64,000 nt of DNA from Endoryza foliicola (GTDB lineage Bacteria; Bacteroidota; Bacteroidia; Chitinophagales; Chitinophagaceae): assembly GCA_965226965.1 (NCBI GenBank), contig OZ245715.1, positions 1,736,001 through 1,800,000 of the forward strand. Direction: 5' to 3'. Position numbers and translations under genes: made by a program. The notes beneath the pieces are model-generated. The model searched no databases, was not told where the DNA came from, and saw nothing but the letters and a program-made list of their open reading frames with translations. Positions within the stretch are counted from its first letter, which is position 1, and the number at the start of each line of letters is the position of its first letter. Positions 51,881 through 60,950 of the stretch are shown piece by piece.

Positions 51881-52882
51881 ATGCTATCAGTATTTGGGAA
51901 GTTGCCTCAGGGCGCTGATTTAGAACGCATTCAACAATCGCCGAACTATAAAAATGGAAGTTTTCAGAACTTGAACGATACGCCGATGATGGCGCCGGAC
52001 GCGAGTTATTGGAAGCTAACCAAAATGTATTTTAAGAAGCAGGTGGATCCTGTTCCTTTGCAACCGGTGCCCTCGGTACAAACCAATTTGCGTCAATTGA
52101 GTGATGAAGCGCAGCTTGTGTGGTTTGGACATTCTTCTTACTTATTAAAAGTGCAGGGGCTTACCTTCTTATTAGATCCAGTATTCAGTGGATCCGCTTC
52201 TCCTTTTTCTTTTCTTGTAAAAAATTTCAAGGGTGCCAATGTATACGGAGTTGATGAAATGCCCGATATCGATTATTTGGTGTTGAGTCACGATCACTAT
52301 GATCATTTGGATTATAAGACCGTAAAAGCGCTCAAGAGCAAGGTGAAGAAAGTGATCTGTGCCTTAGGGGTAGGTGCGCATTTGAAGCATTGGGGATATG
52401 AAGCGTCGAAAATAACGGAGCTGGATTGGTGGGATGAATACCAAGATGTGAATGGAGTGAAGTTAACGGCCACTCCGGCGCGCCATTTTTCGGGTCGTTT
52501 GTTCAAACGTGGTCAAAGTTTTTGGAACTCGTATGTATTGCAGTTGGGTGCTTCTCAAATTTATATTGGAGGTGATTCGGGCTACGATGAGCATTTCAAG
52601 TTGATTGGAGAACGTTTTGATTACTTTGATGTGGCGATATTGGAATGTGGTCAGTACAATAAGATGTGGAAGTACATTCATATGATGCCGGAGGAAGTGG
52701 CGCAAGCGGGGATGGATTTAAAGGCTGCTTTTGTGATTCCGGTGCATTGGGGGAAATTTAAGCTGGCCTTGCACCCTTGGCAGGAGCCAATTACGAGATT
52801 AAAGGCAGCTGCGGAGCAGCATAGTGTGAGAATTGAGGAGCCGGTGATTGGGAGGCCGATTGTGATAGAAAGCAAGAGGTAA
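51881..52882 (+). CDS. MBL-fold metallo-hydrolase (NAPE-PLD / UlaG-like)
   Basis: 333 residues of the metallo-beta-lactamase fold. The metal motif SHDHYDHLD supplies His-x-His-x-Asp-His. Other ligands are in TPARHFSGR, IGGDSGYDEHF and the C-terminal VIPVHWGKFKLALHPW. The motif spacing and long N-terminal extension (GKLPQGADLERIQQSPNYKN) resemble NAPE-phospholipase D-like and UlaG-like hydrolases. No signal peptide, so probably cytoplasmic; substrate unknown. The stop codon is the first TAA of an AT-rich repeat module. Confidence 0.9.
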   Translation: MLSVFGKLPQGADLERIQQSPNYKNGSFQNLNDTPMMAPDASYWKLTKMYFKKQVDPVPLQPVPSVQTNLRQLSDEAQLVWFGHSSYLLKVQGLTFLLDPVFSGSASPFSFLVKNFKGANVYGVDEMPDIDYLVLSHDHYDHLDYKTVKALKSKVKKVICALGVGAHLKHWGYEASKITELDWWDEYQDVNGVKLTATPARHFSGRLFKRGQSFWNSYVLQLGASQIYIGGDSGYDEHFKLIGERFDYFDVAILECGQYNKMWKYIHMMPEEVAQAGMDLKAAFVIPVHWGKFKLALHPWQEPITRLKAAAEQHSVRIEEPVIGRPIVIESKR

Positions 52883-53157
52883 TTAATAATTAATAAGTAA
52901 TAATTAATAATGAAACAGCCGGCGAGAGCAAGAATGGAGAGGGGGAGGAACAGGGGGATATAGGAAGGAGGTTGGTTTTGCAAAGCAAAAGCAGTCGAGT
53001 CTATCCCGAGAGGAACGATACGGGACAGGCGACAGCCGTTGCGGGAAGGGAGGAAATACAGAGAAGGAAGAGGGGCAGGAGCAGGGGGATATGAAACCCA
53101 CAGTGGCTGCTAGCGCTGCGTTATCGCTGCGACCGCTGCGCCGCTGCGGTAATGAAG
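52881..53157. repeat. Composite repeat after the MBL-fold gene (A, C, D)
   Basis: Order: AT-rich module (52881-52912), linker ACAGCCGGCG, GA-rich module (52924-52968), an unrelated 70-base insert (52970-53038), more GA-rich DNA with GAGGAAATACAGAGAAGG (53040-53093), then the D array. Same module order as at 41.9-42.3 and 51.46-51.63 kb. Confidence 0.87.
53107..53155. repeat. CGCTGCG-based array (module D), copy 3
   Basis: CTGCTAGCGCTGCGTTATCG, then CTGCGACCGCTGCGCC and GCTGCGGTAATG. It is aligned unit for unit with copies 1 and 2. Confidence 0.8.
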
Positions 53158-53418
53158 CACTCCAAATATTCAGTCTTTTCCCTCTACCGCAAAGAAACAA
53201 AGTACGCAACGGTTCGCAACGAAAAGCTTAGTGAAGTTTCTGCGCACTTTCGGTGAATCCGCTTTGAATACCAGAGGCTAACAATGGGAATCTTTGGTAA
53301 AAAATAGGAGTTCTATAGTTAATTGGAGGCCATTTAACCCACTGATCAACAATAATTTACCAGAAAATTGCAAACAATTTCATCAATTCATTAAGATGCC
53401 TTATTTTTGCCGCCCATT
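53158..53418. other. Spacer between repeat block and tRNA
   Basis: The first part (53171-53252) contains CTACCGCAAAGAAACAAAG and TTTCTGCGCACTTTCGG, a degenerate text echoed at 38468-38515. The remainder is AT-rich and must contain the tRNA promoter. No gene seen. Confidence 0.4.
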
Positions 53419-53495
53419 GGCGGGGTAGCTCAGGTGGTTAGAGCGTTGGATTCATAACCCAAAGGTCTCGGGTTCAACTCCCGATCCCGCTACCA
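53419..53495 (+). tRNA. tRNA with anticodon CAU (elongator Met, possibly Ile2)
   Basis: 77 bases including an encoded CCA. Acceptor GGCGGGG pairs with TCCCGCT (two G-U pairs at the ends). The D arm is GCTC/GAGC. The anticodon loop is TTCATAA on a stem TTGGA/CCCAA with one mismatch next to the loop. The T arm is TCGGG-TTCAACT-CCCGA. The paired first base and lack of three G-C pairs in the anticodon stem argue against initiator tRNA. Elongator Met versus lysidine-modified Ile2 cannot be decided by eye. Confidence 0.93.
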
Positions 53496-53497
53496 AG

Positions 53498-53529
53498 AAA
53501 AGGAACTTTCGAAAGAGGGTTCCTTTTTT
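53498..53529 (+). terminator. Intrinsic terminator after the tRNA gene
   Basis: AAAAGGAAC (53498-53506) pairs with GTTCCTTTT (53519-53527), loop of 12 bases, with a run of T. Starts three bases after the CCA end. Confidence 0.8.
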
Positions 53530-54130
53530 GATTTTAGCTCTGTATAAAGAATTGAAAACAAGAGCATTATAGGATAGTTTACAAGTGGCCACTAGAAATA
53601 GCTTGATAGATCAGGCTAAGCAAGTTTCAAAGCCTCACTAATTTAATTTTCCAACCGAGGCTAATTCACTTCTCTAAACGCGGTCTTTTTTTGGATTTGT
53701 TAAAGTGGACAAACAAGTTCACAATTGTTTACTTTTTATCAGAGAATCGAGCAAATACTGCAATTGACACCTAAAACAGGATCATTATTGTCTCATTTTA
53801 GAGTCAATAGCAATTGTAAAAATGACAATTATATACAGACATTATGAATAGGTTTATTGAATAATGTGATTCAATGAGCTGTAATATAATACAGTAAAGC
53901 ATTTTGCTGAATTGAGTGTTGTGTAATAAGCTAAGCGAAATGCCTAATTGTTTTTTAGAAAATTTAGTATGTAGGATTAGTGGACTGATTTTGTAGGTTA
54001 AAATTTGCGCGAAAAAGGTGAAATTTTTCCTCAAATGGGGTTTACGAAATCCTTTTCGTAAATAAAGTAGTTCATCTTTAAAAAAATGTGAAAAAATAAA
54101 TCCATTTTGCTTTTAATAAACTCGATTGCT
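53530..54130. other. AT-rich intergenic region before the inositol oxygenase gene
   Basis: About 600 bases without a supported gene. A short perfect inverted repeat, AATTGT-N7-ACAATT, lies at 53812-53830. The only open frame (minus strand, near 53.9 kb) is a low-complexity chance frame. The last 100 bases should hold the inositol oxygenase promoter, but no TAnnTTTG match is clear. Confidence 0.5.
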
Positions 54131-55021
54131 ATGGGTCAAGCCAACCAACCATTCACTGAAAAAGAGAAGAATCCTCTTGCGAGCCTGGATCATTGGGAAG
54201 ACGACTTACTGGAACGTTATCCGGATCCCGAAGCCATTGCTACCTCAAAATCTACTGAAGAATACCGCAATTACGAAACTCCCGGCAGAGATACCGTAAA
54301 GGAATTCTACCGCCTCAATCATACTTATCAGACTTACGATTTTGTTCAAGAGAAGAGAAACGAGTTTCTCCAATTCAACCGTAAGGAAATGACGGTTTGG
54401 GATGCGTTTCAGTTCCTTAATCAGTTGGTAGATGATTCCGACCCCGATACCGACCTCGACCAATTGCAACATTTGTTGCAAACTTCAGAAGCCATTCGTA
54501 AAGATGGTCACCCCGATTGGATGGTACTCACCGGCTTGATGCACGACATGGGTAAAGTTCTCTGTTTGTTCGGCGAACCACAATGGGCCGTAGTGGGAGA
54601 TACCTTCCCTGTAGGTTGTGGTTATTCCGATAAAGTAGTGTATCCTGAATTCTTCAAAAACAATCCCGATTTCAACAATCCTGAATACAATACTGAATTA
54701 GGTGTATACAAAAAAGGCTGCGGTTTACGTAATGTAGACATGAGCTGGGGCCACGACGAGTATGTGTATCAAATGATGAAAAATTACATACCCGAACCCG
54801 GATTGTATATGCTTCGCTATCACTCATTTTACGCCTGGCATAGAGAAGGTGCGTACGACTATTTATTAGACGACCACGATCGCGAGATGCTGAAATGGGT
54901 AAAACTCTTTAATCCGTATGATCTTTATTCCAAATCTCCCGAGCCACCCGATTGGAATAAGCTGAAGCCCTATTACGAAGATCTGGTTATTAAGTATTTG
55001 CCAACAACATTGAAGTTTTAA
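54131..55021 (+). CDS. myo-Inositol oxygenase
   Basis: Mixed-valent diiron enzyme that cleaves myo-inositol with O2 to D-glucuronate. 296 residues from the ATG at 54131; a TTG eight codons earlier also opens the frame. All six iron ligands known from mammalian MIOX can be matched: His114, His138-Asp139 (LMHDMGK), His208 (SWGHDEY), His231 (RYHSFY) and Asp264 (PYDLYSK). The blocks NHTYQTYDFV, LFGEPQWAVVGDTFPVGC and PYYEDLVIKYLP are strikingly close to animal enzymes. No signal peptide, so cytoplasmic. It stands at the head of the SusCD/phosphatase/symporter block; no glucuronate pathway gene is in view. Confidence 0.95.
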   Translation: MGQANQPFTEKEKNPLASLDHWEDDLLERYPDPEAIATSKSTEEYRNYETPGRDTVKEFYRLNHTYQTYDFVQEKRNEFLQFNRKEMTVWDAFQFLNQLVDDSDPDTDLDQLQHLLQTSEAIRKDGHPDWMVLTGLMHDMGKVLCLFGEPQWAVVGDTFPVGCGYSDKVVYPEFFKNNPDFNNPEYNTELGVYKKGCGLRNVDMSWGHDEYVYQMMKNYIPEPGLYMLRYHSFYAWHREGAYDYLLDDHDREMLKWVKLFNPYDLYSKSPEPPDWNKLKPYYEDLVIKYLPTTLKF

Positions 55022-55146
55022 AAAGATTTTCCTAACACAAAGGATCAATAGGCAAACTCTGCTGAAAAGCGGGGCTAGGAATCTTTTGTGCCATAAAAGA
55101 GCGTAAACGATCATTTATTAACAACCTAAATTTTAAAACGACTGCT

Positions 55147-58100
55147 ATGCAAGAGATGTATCTTCTCGTGAAAAAAAGGGTAGTCAACGCTATTTTCCTC
55201 CTTTTACTATTTCCTGGAATGCTGATGGCGCAGGAATTAAAGACTGTAACCGGGAAAGTTACAGACGGTAGTGGCAATCCGATTCAAGCGGCTTCCGTGA
55301 AAGTGAAAGGTGCGAAGGGCGGCACTACCACCAACGCATCCGGTGTCTTTACCATTAAAGCCAAGGATGGTGATGTAATTGAAATTTCTGCTGTTTCATT
55401 CGGAACCAAAGAAATTACAGTTGGATCACAAACAAATTACAATGTAAGCCTGGAAGCTTCCAGTACTAACCTGAACGATGTGGTGGTAGTAGGTTACGGT
55501 AAAGGTTCTAAGAAAACCTTGTCGAGCTCTATCACCAGCGTAAAAGCAGAGGAACTGAACCGCGGTGCCATTTCAGACGTAGGTCAGTTGCTGCAAGGTA
55601 AAGTGCCGGGTTTGAACATCACTGCCAGTGGTGACCCTAACAAAACAGCGGCTGTTATTCTACGTGGTGCTTCTACATTGAATGCTGGTGCCGGTGTTTT
55701 CTATGTAATTGATGGAGTTCCAGGTGCAGACATTGCAACGGTAGCACCGGATGACATCGCTACCATCGATGTACTGAAAGATGCGGCGGCTTCTGCGATC
55801 TACGGTAACCGTGCGTCTAACGGTGTTATCATTATCACTACCAAAAAAGGTAAAAAAGGACAAGCTACTGTTTCTTATAGCGGTTATGTTGGTATGGAAA
55901 CTGTTTCAAATAGACTCGATGTAATGAATGCTACCGAGCTTCGCAACTTCGTAAGCAAAAACGGTTTGGCTTTTACACCGGCTGATGATAAAGGTGCAAA
56001 TACCGATTGGCAGAAAGAAATTCAACGCAGCGGCGCCCTTTCTCACAACCACAATATTGCTGTGAGTGGTGGCGGTGAACACAGTACGTATTTTGCTAGT
56101 TTGAACTATTTCAAAAAAGAAGGTATCATTCAAAAAACTCAACTAGAGCGCGTAATTGCGAAATTGGGAATTGAACAGTCTGCCTTGAACGATAAACTGA
56201 AGTTTGGTTTCAATGTTACCAACTCTATCAGTACAAACGATGATGTTCCTTATTTGAATACCATCATTCTCCAGTCTGCCTTGTATTTACCGGTAAACCC
56301 TGTGAAGAATGCTGATGGCAGCTATTTCGAGAATTTTGTGAAATCGAATTATTACAATCCGGTTTCTATGTTGAATCATGCTACCATGCAAACCAAGTCG
56401 AACTTGTTGATTGGAAGCGCTACCGCACAAGTGAAATTACCTTTCGGTATCACGTATGATTTGATTGTTTCTTATCAAAAAACAAGTCGCCTGTTTGGTT
56501 CTTATTTGGATAAATATTTTACAACCAATTACAATGCAATGTACGACAACCCTGATCCCGGCTATGGAGGTCATGGTTTGCAAACATTCGGTAAGAACGG
56601 ACAAGCAACTAGAAGTTCTTATGAAGACACCAGAAAGGTGTTGGAAACCTTCTTCACTTGGGACAAGCGTTTCGGCGACCATTCTGTGAATGCCGTAGTT
56701 GGTTATTCTTGGCAGGACAATATTCTTGGTAATGGCTTCTCTGCTACTACCAGCAATTTCCCTGTAGACAATATTTTGTACAATAACCTTGCTTTGAGTA
56801 ATCCTACAACCTACGGTTCAGGTTTATTTTTCAGTGGCGATGGTGTGTACCAACGCACTCGCTTGATCTCTGATTTCGCTCGTGTGAAGTATAACTACAA
56901 AGAGAAATACTTGTTACAAGCTTCTCTTCGTCACGATGGTGGTTCCATGTTCGGATCTGCGAACAGATGGGGTTATTTCCCTTCAGTAGGTGCTGCATGG
57001 AGAATTGGTGAAGAGAATTTCTTAGCCAAACAAAATGCGATCACTGATTTGAAATTAAGAGTGAGTTATGGGGTAACAGGTAATGCTGCCGGTTTCAACC
57101 CATACACTGCGCAGTTCTTATTGGCCGGTAGAGGAAACTACTACTATAATGGTTCTACTGTTAGCGCCATTGGTGCTGCTCAAACAGCGAACCCTTACTT
57201 GAAATGGGAAAAAACAGCGATGAGCAATATTGGAGTTGACTTCTCCATCTTCAAAAAGAAAATCAATGTTGCTATTGATTTGTATGAGAAGAAAACTACA
57301 GACATGATCATTGGTTATGCTGCTGACCCCATGTTGTTGCCTAACGGCGGTATCACTGCAAACGGTGGTGCAATGACCAACAGAGGTATTGAATTGAATA
57401 TCAGCGGAACAATCATTGATAAGAAAGATTTCTCTTGGACAACCAACCTTGGTTTGGCTAGCAACAAGAATACCATCGACAAATTGACCAACCCAATCTT
57501 CATCGGTGGTGACTCTGTAAGAGTTGGTTTCCCTGAAGGTGGTGGCCAATCGGGTCGCTCAATTCAATTGTTGAAAGAAGGCTATCCTTTAGGTCAGTTC
57601 TTTACCTTCAAATATGCGGGTAAAAATGATCAAGGCATATCTCAGTGGTATAGAAGAGATGGAACGTTGACGACGTCTCCTCAGAACGGAACAGATTATT
57701 TCTACTTAGGAAGTGCGCAACCTAAATTGCTGGTTGGCTTCGCAAATACACTGCGTTATAAGAAGTGGGATTTGAATATCATGATTCGTGGTGTATTTGG
57801 TAACAAAATCATGAATGCAACGAAAGCTGATTTGTTCAGACCTTCTACAGCAATGAGTACCAATATTTTGACTTCTGCTGCTGATGAGAAAGCGACGGAT
57901 GTAATCGCTTATACCTATTCTTCTCGTTTCATTGAAAGTGGTAACTATGTTCGTTTCGATAACGCAACATTGGCTTACAGTTTCGGTAAAGTTGGCAACT
58001 ATATTAAATCGTTACGCGTATACTTAACCGGTAATAACTTATTTGTGATTACCAAGTTCACAGGCGTAGATCCCGAAGTTAACCAAGGTGGAATTGCACC

Positions 58101-58170
58101 TGGCATCGACTACAATAACTTCTATCCTAAAACTAGAACTGCTATGTTAGGTGTAAACGTTAGTTTTTAA
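55147..58170 (+). CDS. SusC/RagA-family TonB-linked outer membrane protein (second locus)
   Basis: 1007 residues. The signal peptide ends near residue 29 (LLLLFPGMLMAQ). Carboxypeptidase-regulatory-like extension (GKVTDGSGNPIQAASVKVKG), TonB-box-like DVVVVGYG (111-118), plug domain (VGQLLQGKVPGLNI, VILRGASTL, AIYGNRASNGVIIITTKKG), and a barrel ending in TRTAMLGVNVSF. An ATG three codons downstream is an equally good start. It imports an unknown ligand together with the susD-like gene 21 bases downstream. It begins 125 bases after the inositol oxygenase gene. Confidence 0.95.
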   Translation: MQEMYLLVKKRVVNAIFLLLLFPGMLMAQELKTVTGKVTDGSGNPIQAASVKVKGAKGGTTTNASGVFTIKAKDGDVIEISAVSFGTKEITVGSQTNYNVSLEASSTNLNDVVVVGYGKGSKKTLSSSITSVKAEELNRGAISDVGQLLQGKVPGLNITASGDPNKTAAVILRGASTLNAGAGVFYVIDGVPGADIATVAPDDIATIDVLKDAAASAIYGNRASNGVIIITTKKGKKGQATVSYSGYVGMETVSNRLDVMNATELRNFVSKNGLAFTPADDKGANTDWQKEIQRSGALSHNHNIAVSGGGEHSTYFASLNYFKKEGIIQKTQLERVIAKLGIEQSALNDKLKFGFNVTNSISTNDDVPYLNTIILQSALYLPVNPVKNADGSYFENFVKSNYYNPVSMLNHATMQTKSNLLIGSATAQVKLPFGITYDLIVSYQKTSRLFGSYLDKYFTTNYNAMYDNPDPGYGGHGLQTFGKNGQATRSSYEDTRKVLETFFTWDKRFGDHSVNAVVGYSWQDNILGNGFSATTSNFPVDNILYNNLALSNPTTYGSGLFFSGDGVYQRTRLISDFARVKYNYKEKYLLQASLRHDGGSMFGSANRWGYFPSVGAAWRIGEENFLAKQNAITDLKLRVSYGVTGNAAGFNPYTAQFLLAGRGNYYYNGSTVSAIGAAQTANPYLKWEKTAMSNIGVDFSIFKKKINVAIDLYEKKTTDMIIGYAADPMLLPNGGITANGGAMTNRGIELNISGTIIDKKDFSWTTNLGLASNKNTIDKLTNPIFIGGDSVRVGFPEGGGQSGRSIQLLKEGYPLGQFFTFKYAGKNDQGISQWYRRDGTLTTSPQNGTDYFYLGSAQPKLLVGFANTLRYKKWDLNIMIRGVFGNKIMNATKADLFRPSTAMSTNILTSAADEKATDVIAYTYSSRFIESGNYVRFDNATLAYSFGKVGNYIKSLRVYLTGNNLFVITKFTGVDPEVNQGGIAPGIDYNNFYPKTRTAMLGVNVSF

Positions 58171-58191
58171 TCTAGAAAAAATAACTTAATA

Positions 58192-59874
58192 ATGAAAAAG
58201 ATAATAAATAGACTTGCCGTTCTTCTTATCACAGCGAATGTGTTCATTGGCTGTCATAAATTGGATGTGCCCATCACAACGCAGGTGACTCCATCGGTAT
58301 TCCCATCCGATTCATTGGGATTCATCCAAACGGAGTTAACGCCTTATGTTGCCTTGAATGGATTTCTGGTTCAAGAGTATGCGTTTCAACAACGCTTTAG
58401 TACCGATGAGGGCATTATGACCGCTCACGGTGGTAACTGGTACGATGGTGCGCAGAACATGCAAATGCACTATCATACTTGGACAAAAGACAATGGATAT
58501 GTGAACGGTAACTGGGGTTGGATGTCGGTTATTGTGAGTTCTGCTAACCAAGCGATCTCCATCTTACAAACCACCATGCCTGAAGGTGCCAACAAAAGAA
58601 TGAAAATTGCTGAATTGAAATTGGTTCGTGATTACTCTTTCTTTATGTTGATGGACAACTATGGAAACGTACCTCTGGATACCGTATATGGTGATTTCAG
58701 AACGCGTCCCAATGTTCCAAGAGCTCAGATCTTTGCTTTCATTGAGCGTGATGTTAAGAGTGTATTACCTGACTTAAGTACTGATGTAAACACAACAACT
58801 TACGGTAGATTTACTCAATGGGGTGCCTATGCATTATTGGCCAAAATGTACTTGAATGCAGAAGTGTATACCGGTACAGCTAGAACCAATGATTGTATTG
58901 CTGCTTGTGATGCCATCATCAATTCAGGTAAGTTCAAAGTAGCGAATCGCTCAGAATACTTGCAAGCGTTCTATCCTACTAACGGTCCGAACGCAGTTGG
59001 AAGTAAAGACGAATTCATCTTTGCTGTTCCGTTTGATGCAACTGGTGTGGGTTGGTACGGTCGCTCTGCTGCTTATCAAGCACGTTACGATGTACCTCGT
59101 TCAATGGGTAGAGTAGCCAGTGGTGCCGGTTTTAACTACTTTAACCTTCCTTATACACCCGGTGGTCCTGCAAGTACTTTGCCTGAGTTCTATGCTATTT
59201 TTGATGATCCCAATGATATCAGAAACAAGCAATGGTTAACAGGTTTGCAATTCAGACCAGATGGCGTTACTCCCATTACCATTACTACAACCAATAAAGG
59301 ATACGATCAATACTACAGTGGTCCAACACCCGGTGGTGCGTATACCTTCCAATTGGATTTGAAACCAAACATTGTTTTGAGACAAGACATTGCAAACGGT
59401 CAAGATCCTTACAACGGAGTTACCAATGGTTTCGACGTGGGTAATGATGAAATTGCATGGACTATGGGATACCGCAATATTAAGTTCTATCCCGATGCAA
59501 CTTCTGCAAGTAGAAACCAAAACAATGACTATCCTATCTTCCGTTATTCTGATATCGTTCTTACAAAAGCAGAAGCTATTTTAAGAGGCGGAACTGCTAC
59601 CGGTGGTGCAACAGCGTTGAGCTTGGTAAACAGTGTTCGTGCAAACCGTTCTACCAGCGCTCCTTGGGCTTCTGTTACCTTGGAAGATTTGTACAAAGAG
59701 CGTGGTCGTGAGTTGGCTTGGGAAGCATGGCGCAGAAACGACATGATCCGTTTCGGTAAATTCGAAGGTTCTTGGGGTTACAAAACCAATAAAGATACGT
59801 ATCGTAGAATTTTCCCAATTCCGCAAAGTGCACTTTCTGTGAATCCTGCATTGGTGCAGAATCCTGGATATTAA
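58192..59874 (+). CDS. SusD/RagB-family nutrient-binding lipoprotein (second locus)
   Basis: 560 residues. Lipoprotein signal with lipobox VFIGC (Cys21, followed by HKLDVP). TPR-like helical scaffold (LKLVRDYSFFMLMDNYGNVP, RFTQWGAYALLAKMYLNAEV) and the family C-terminus LYKERGRELAWEAWRRNDMI and YRRIFPIPQSALSVNPALVQ. Binding partner of the preceding SusC at the cell surface. A strong terminator follows. Confidence 0.95.
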   Translation: MKKIINRLAVLLITANVFIGCHKLDVPITTQVTPSVFPSDSLGFIQTELTPYVALNGFLVQEYAFQQRFSTDEGIMTAHGGNWYDGAQNMQMHYHTWTKDNGYVNGNWGWMSVIVSSANQAISILQTTMPEGANKRMKIAELKLVRDYSFFMLMDNYGNVPLDTVYGDFRTRPNVPRAQIFAFIERDVKSVLPDLSTDVNTTTYGRFTQWGAYALLAKMYLNAEVYTGTARTNDCIAACDAIINSGKFKVANRSEYLQAFYPTNGPNAVGSKDEFIFAVPFDATGVGWYGRSAAYQARYDVPRSMGRVASGAGFNYFNLPYTPGGPASTLPEFYAIFDDPNDIRNKQWLTGLQFRPDGVTPITITTTNKGYDQYYSGPTPGGAYTFQLDLKPNIVLRQDIANGQDPYNGVTNGFDVGNDEIAWTMGYRNIKFYPDATSASRNQNNDYPIFRYSDIVLTKAEAILRGGTATGGATALSLVNSVRANRSTSAPWASVTLEDLYKERGRELAWEAWRRNDMIRFGKFEGSWGYKTNKDTYRRIFPIPQSALSVNPALVQNPGY

Positions 59875-59914
59875 TTGATGAATACTTATCAGGCATAATG
59901 GATTGATTAGTTAC

Positions 59915-59945
59915 GCAAGGCCCTCTCGTAGGGCCTTGCTCTTTA
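59915..59945 (+). terminator. Intrinsic terminator after the second susCD pair
   Basis: GCAAGGCCCT (59915-59924) pairs perfectly with AGGGCCTTGC (59930-59939), 5-base loop, then TCTTT. It ends the susCD transcript 13 bases before the phosphatase gene. Confidence 0.85.
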
Positions 59946-59957
59946 AACTTAGATTGA

Positions 59958-60947
59958 ATGAATGGCCGTTTTTTATTGCTGTTAATGGCGCTTTTGTTTA
60001 CCCAAATTCTTGGAGCGCAAACTGTTTTGTTTGGAAAGAATCAACAGGCACCTGCTGATACGGTTCCAAAGCGTATTGATAAAGCCTTGAATTTTCTTGC
60101 GTTTGGAGATTGGGGACGAAACGGCGCTGATCATCAGATACCTGTAGCTCAAACCATGAGCAAAGTGGCGGAACAAATTCGTCCGGCTTTTTATGCAGTA
60201 ACCGGCGATAATTTCTACCCTAGTGGAGTGGCTAGTGAGCACGATCCTTTGTGGCATTATTCCTTAGAAAATATCTACAGCGATTTTATCTTTCAATGGG
60301 ATTGGTATCCTGTTCTGGGTAATCACGATTATAAGAGTAATCCCGGCGCACAGGTTGCCTATTCAAAAATCAGCAGAAGATGGAAGATGGAAAGCCGCTA
60401 TTATTCCAAACTCTTTTCAATCAACGATGATACTACACAACAAGTGCTGATGGTGTTTATTGATACCAATCCGTTGATTGCGGAGTTTTATAAGAACAAG
60501 GAGTACGGTCCCAATGTGAAAACACAAGACAGTGCAGCGCAAATTAAATGGATCAAAAAGCAATTGAGTAATTCTTCTCCCAATATCAAATGGAAAATTG
60601 TGGTGGGGCATCATCCGATGTATTCTGCGGGGGGAAGAGAAAATGGATACGATACCAAATCGATCAGAGCAAGTTTGAAACCGATTTTTGATACTTATGG
60701 AGTAGATCTTTATATCGCAGGACATGAACACAGCTTGCAATACTTGCACGAATCACAAGCAGCGACGCATCATTTTATCAGTGGCGCTGCTTCTGAATCT
60801 ACCGCTGTTCATGCAACCGATATGGTTCAAATGGCTGCTTCTGCCTATGGATTTATGGTCTTTTCCATTCAGTTGGGGGTGGTGACCGTGCAAACCGTTA
60901 CTGATTCAGGTAAAGTGATTTCATCTATTCAAATAAACAAGAAATAG
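59958..60947 (+). CDS. Secreted purple-acid-phosphatase-like metallophosphoesterase (TRAP/ACP5 type)
   Basis: 329 residues with a signal peptide (LLLLMALLFTQILGA, 6-20). The dimetal site motifs are in the right order: FGDWG with Asp51, GDNFY with Asp84 and Tyr87 (the tyrosine that gives purple acid phosphatases their colour), GNHDY with Asn122, VGHHP with His218, and GHEHS with His256/His258. Closest in layout to mammalian-type tartrate-resistant acid phosphatase. It acts in the periplasm or at the surface and would release phosphate from organic phosphomonoesters. It precedes the DUF5009 gene by three bases, so they are co-transcribed. Confidence 0.92.
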   Translation: MNGRFLLLLMALLFTQILGAQTVLFGKNQQAPADTVPKRIDKALNFLAFGDWGRNGADHQIPVAQTMSKVAEQIRPAFYAVTGDNFYPSGVASEHDPLWHYSLENIYSDFIFQWDWYPVLGNHDYKSNPGAQVAYSKISRRWKMESRYYSKLFSINDDTTQQVLMVFIDTNPLIAEFYKNKEYGPNVKTQDSAAQIKWIKKQLSNSSPNIKWKIVVGHHPMYSAGGRENGYDTKSIRASLKPIFDTYGVDLYIAGHEHSLQYLHESQAATHHFISGAASESTAVHATDMVQMAASAYGFMVFSIQLGVVTVQTVTDSGKVISSIQINKK

Positions 60948-60950
60948 CAA

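Noticed and set aside
51720..51923. 67-codon frame before the MBL-fold gene
   Set aside because: It runs through repeat module B and into the MBL gene in another frame; composition is not protein-like.
53804..54034. 76-codon minus-strand open frame
   Set aside because: Low-complexity Ile/Leu/Phe translation of AT-rich DNA, no start signals and no recognisable domain.
53419..54130. Integrated element at the tRNA 3' end
   Set aside because: No integrase, no repeated tRNA 3' fragment and no phage-like genes downstream; the region is simply AT-rich.
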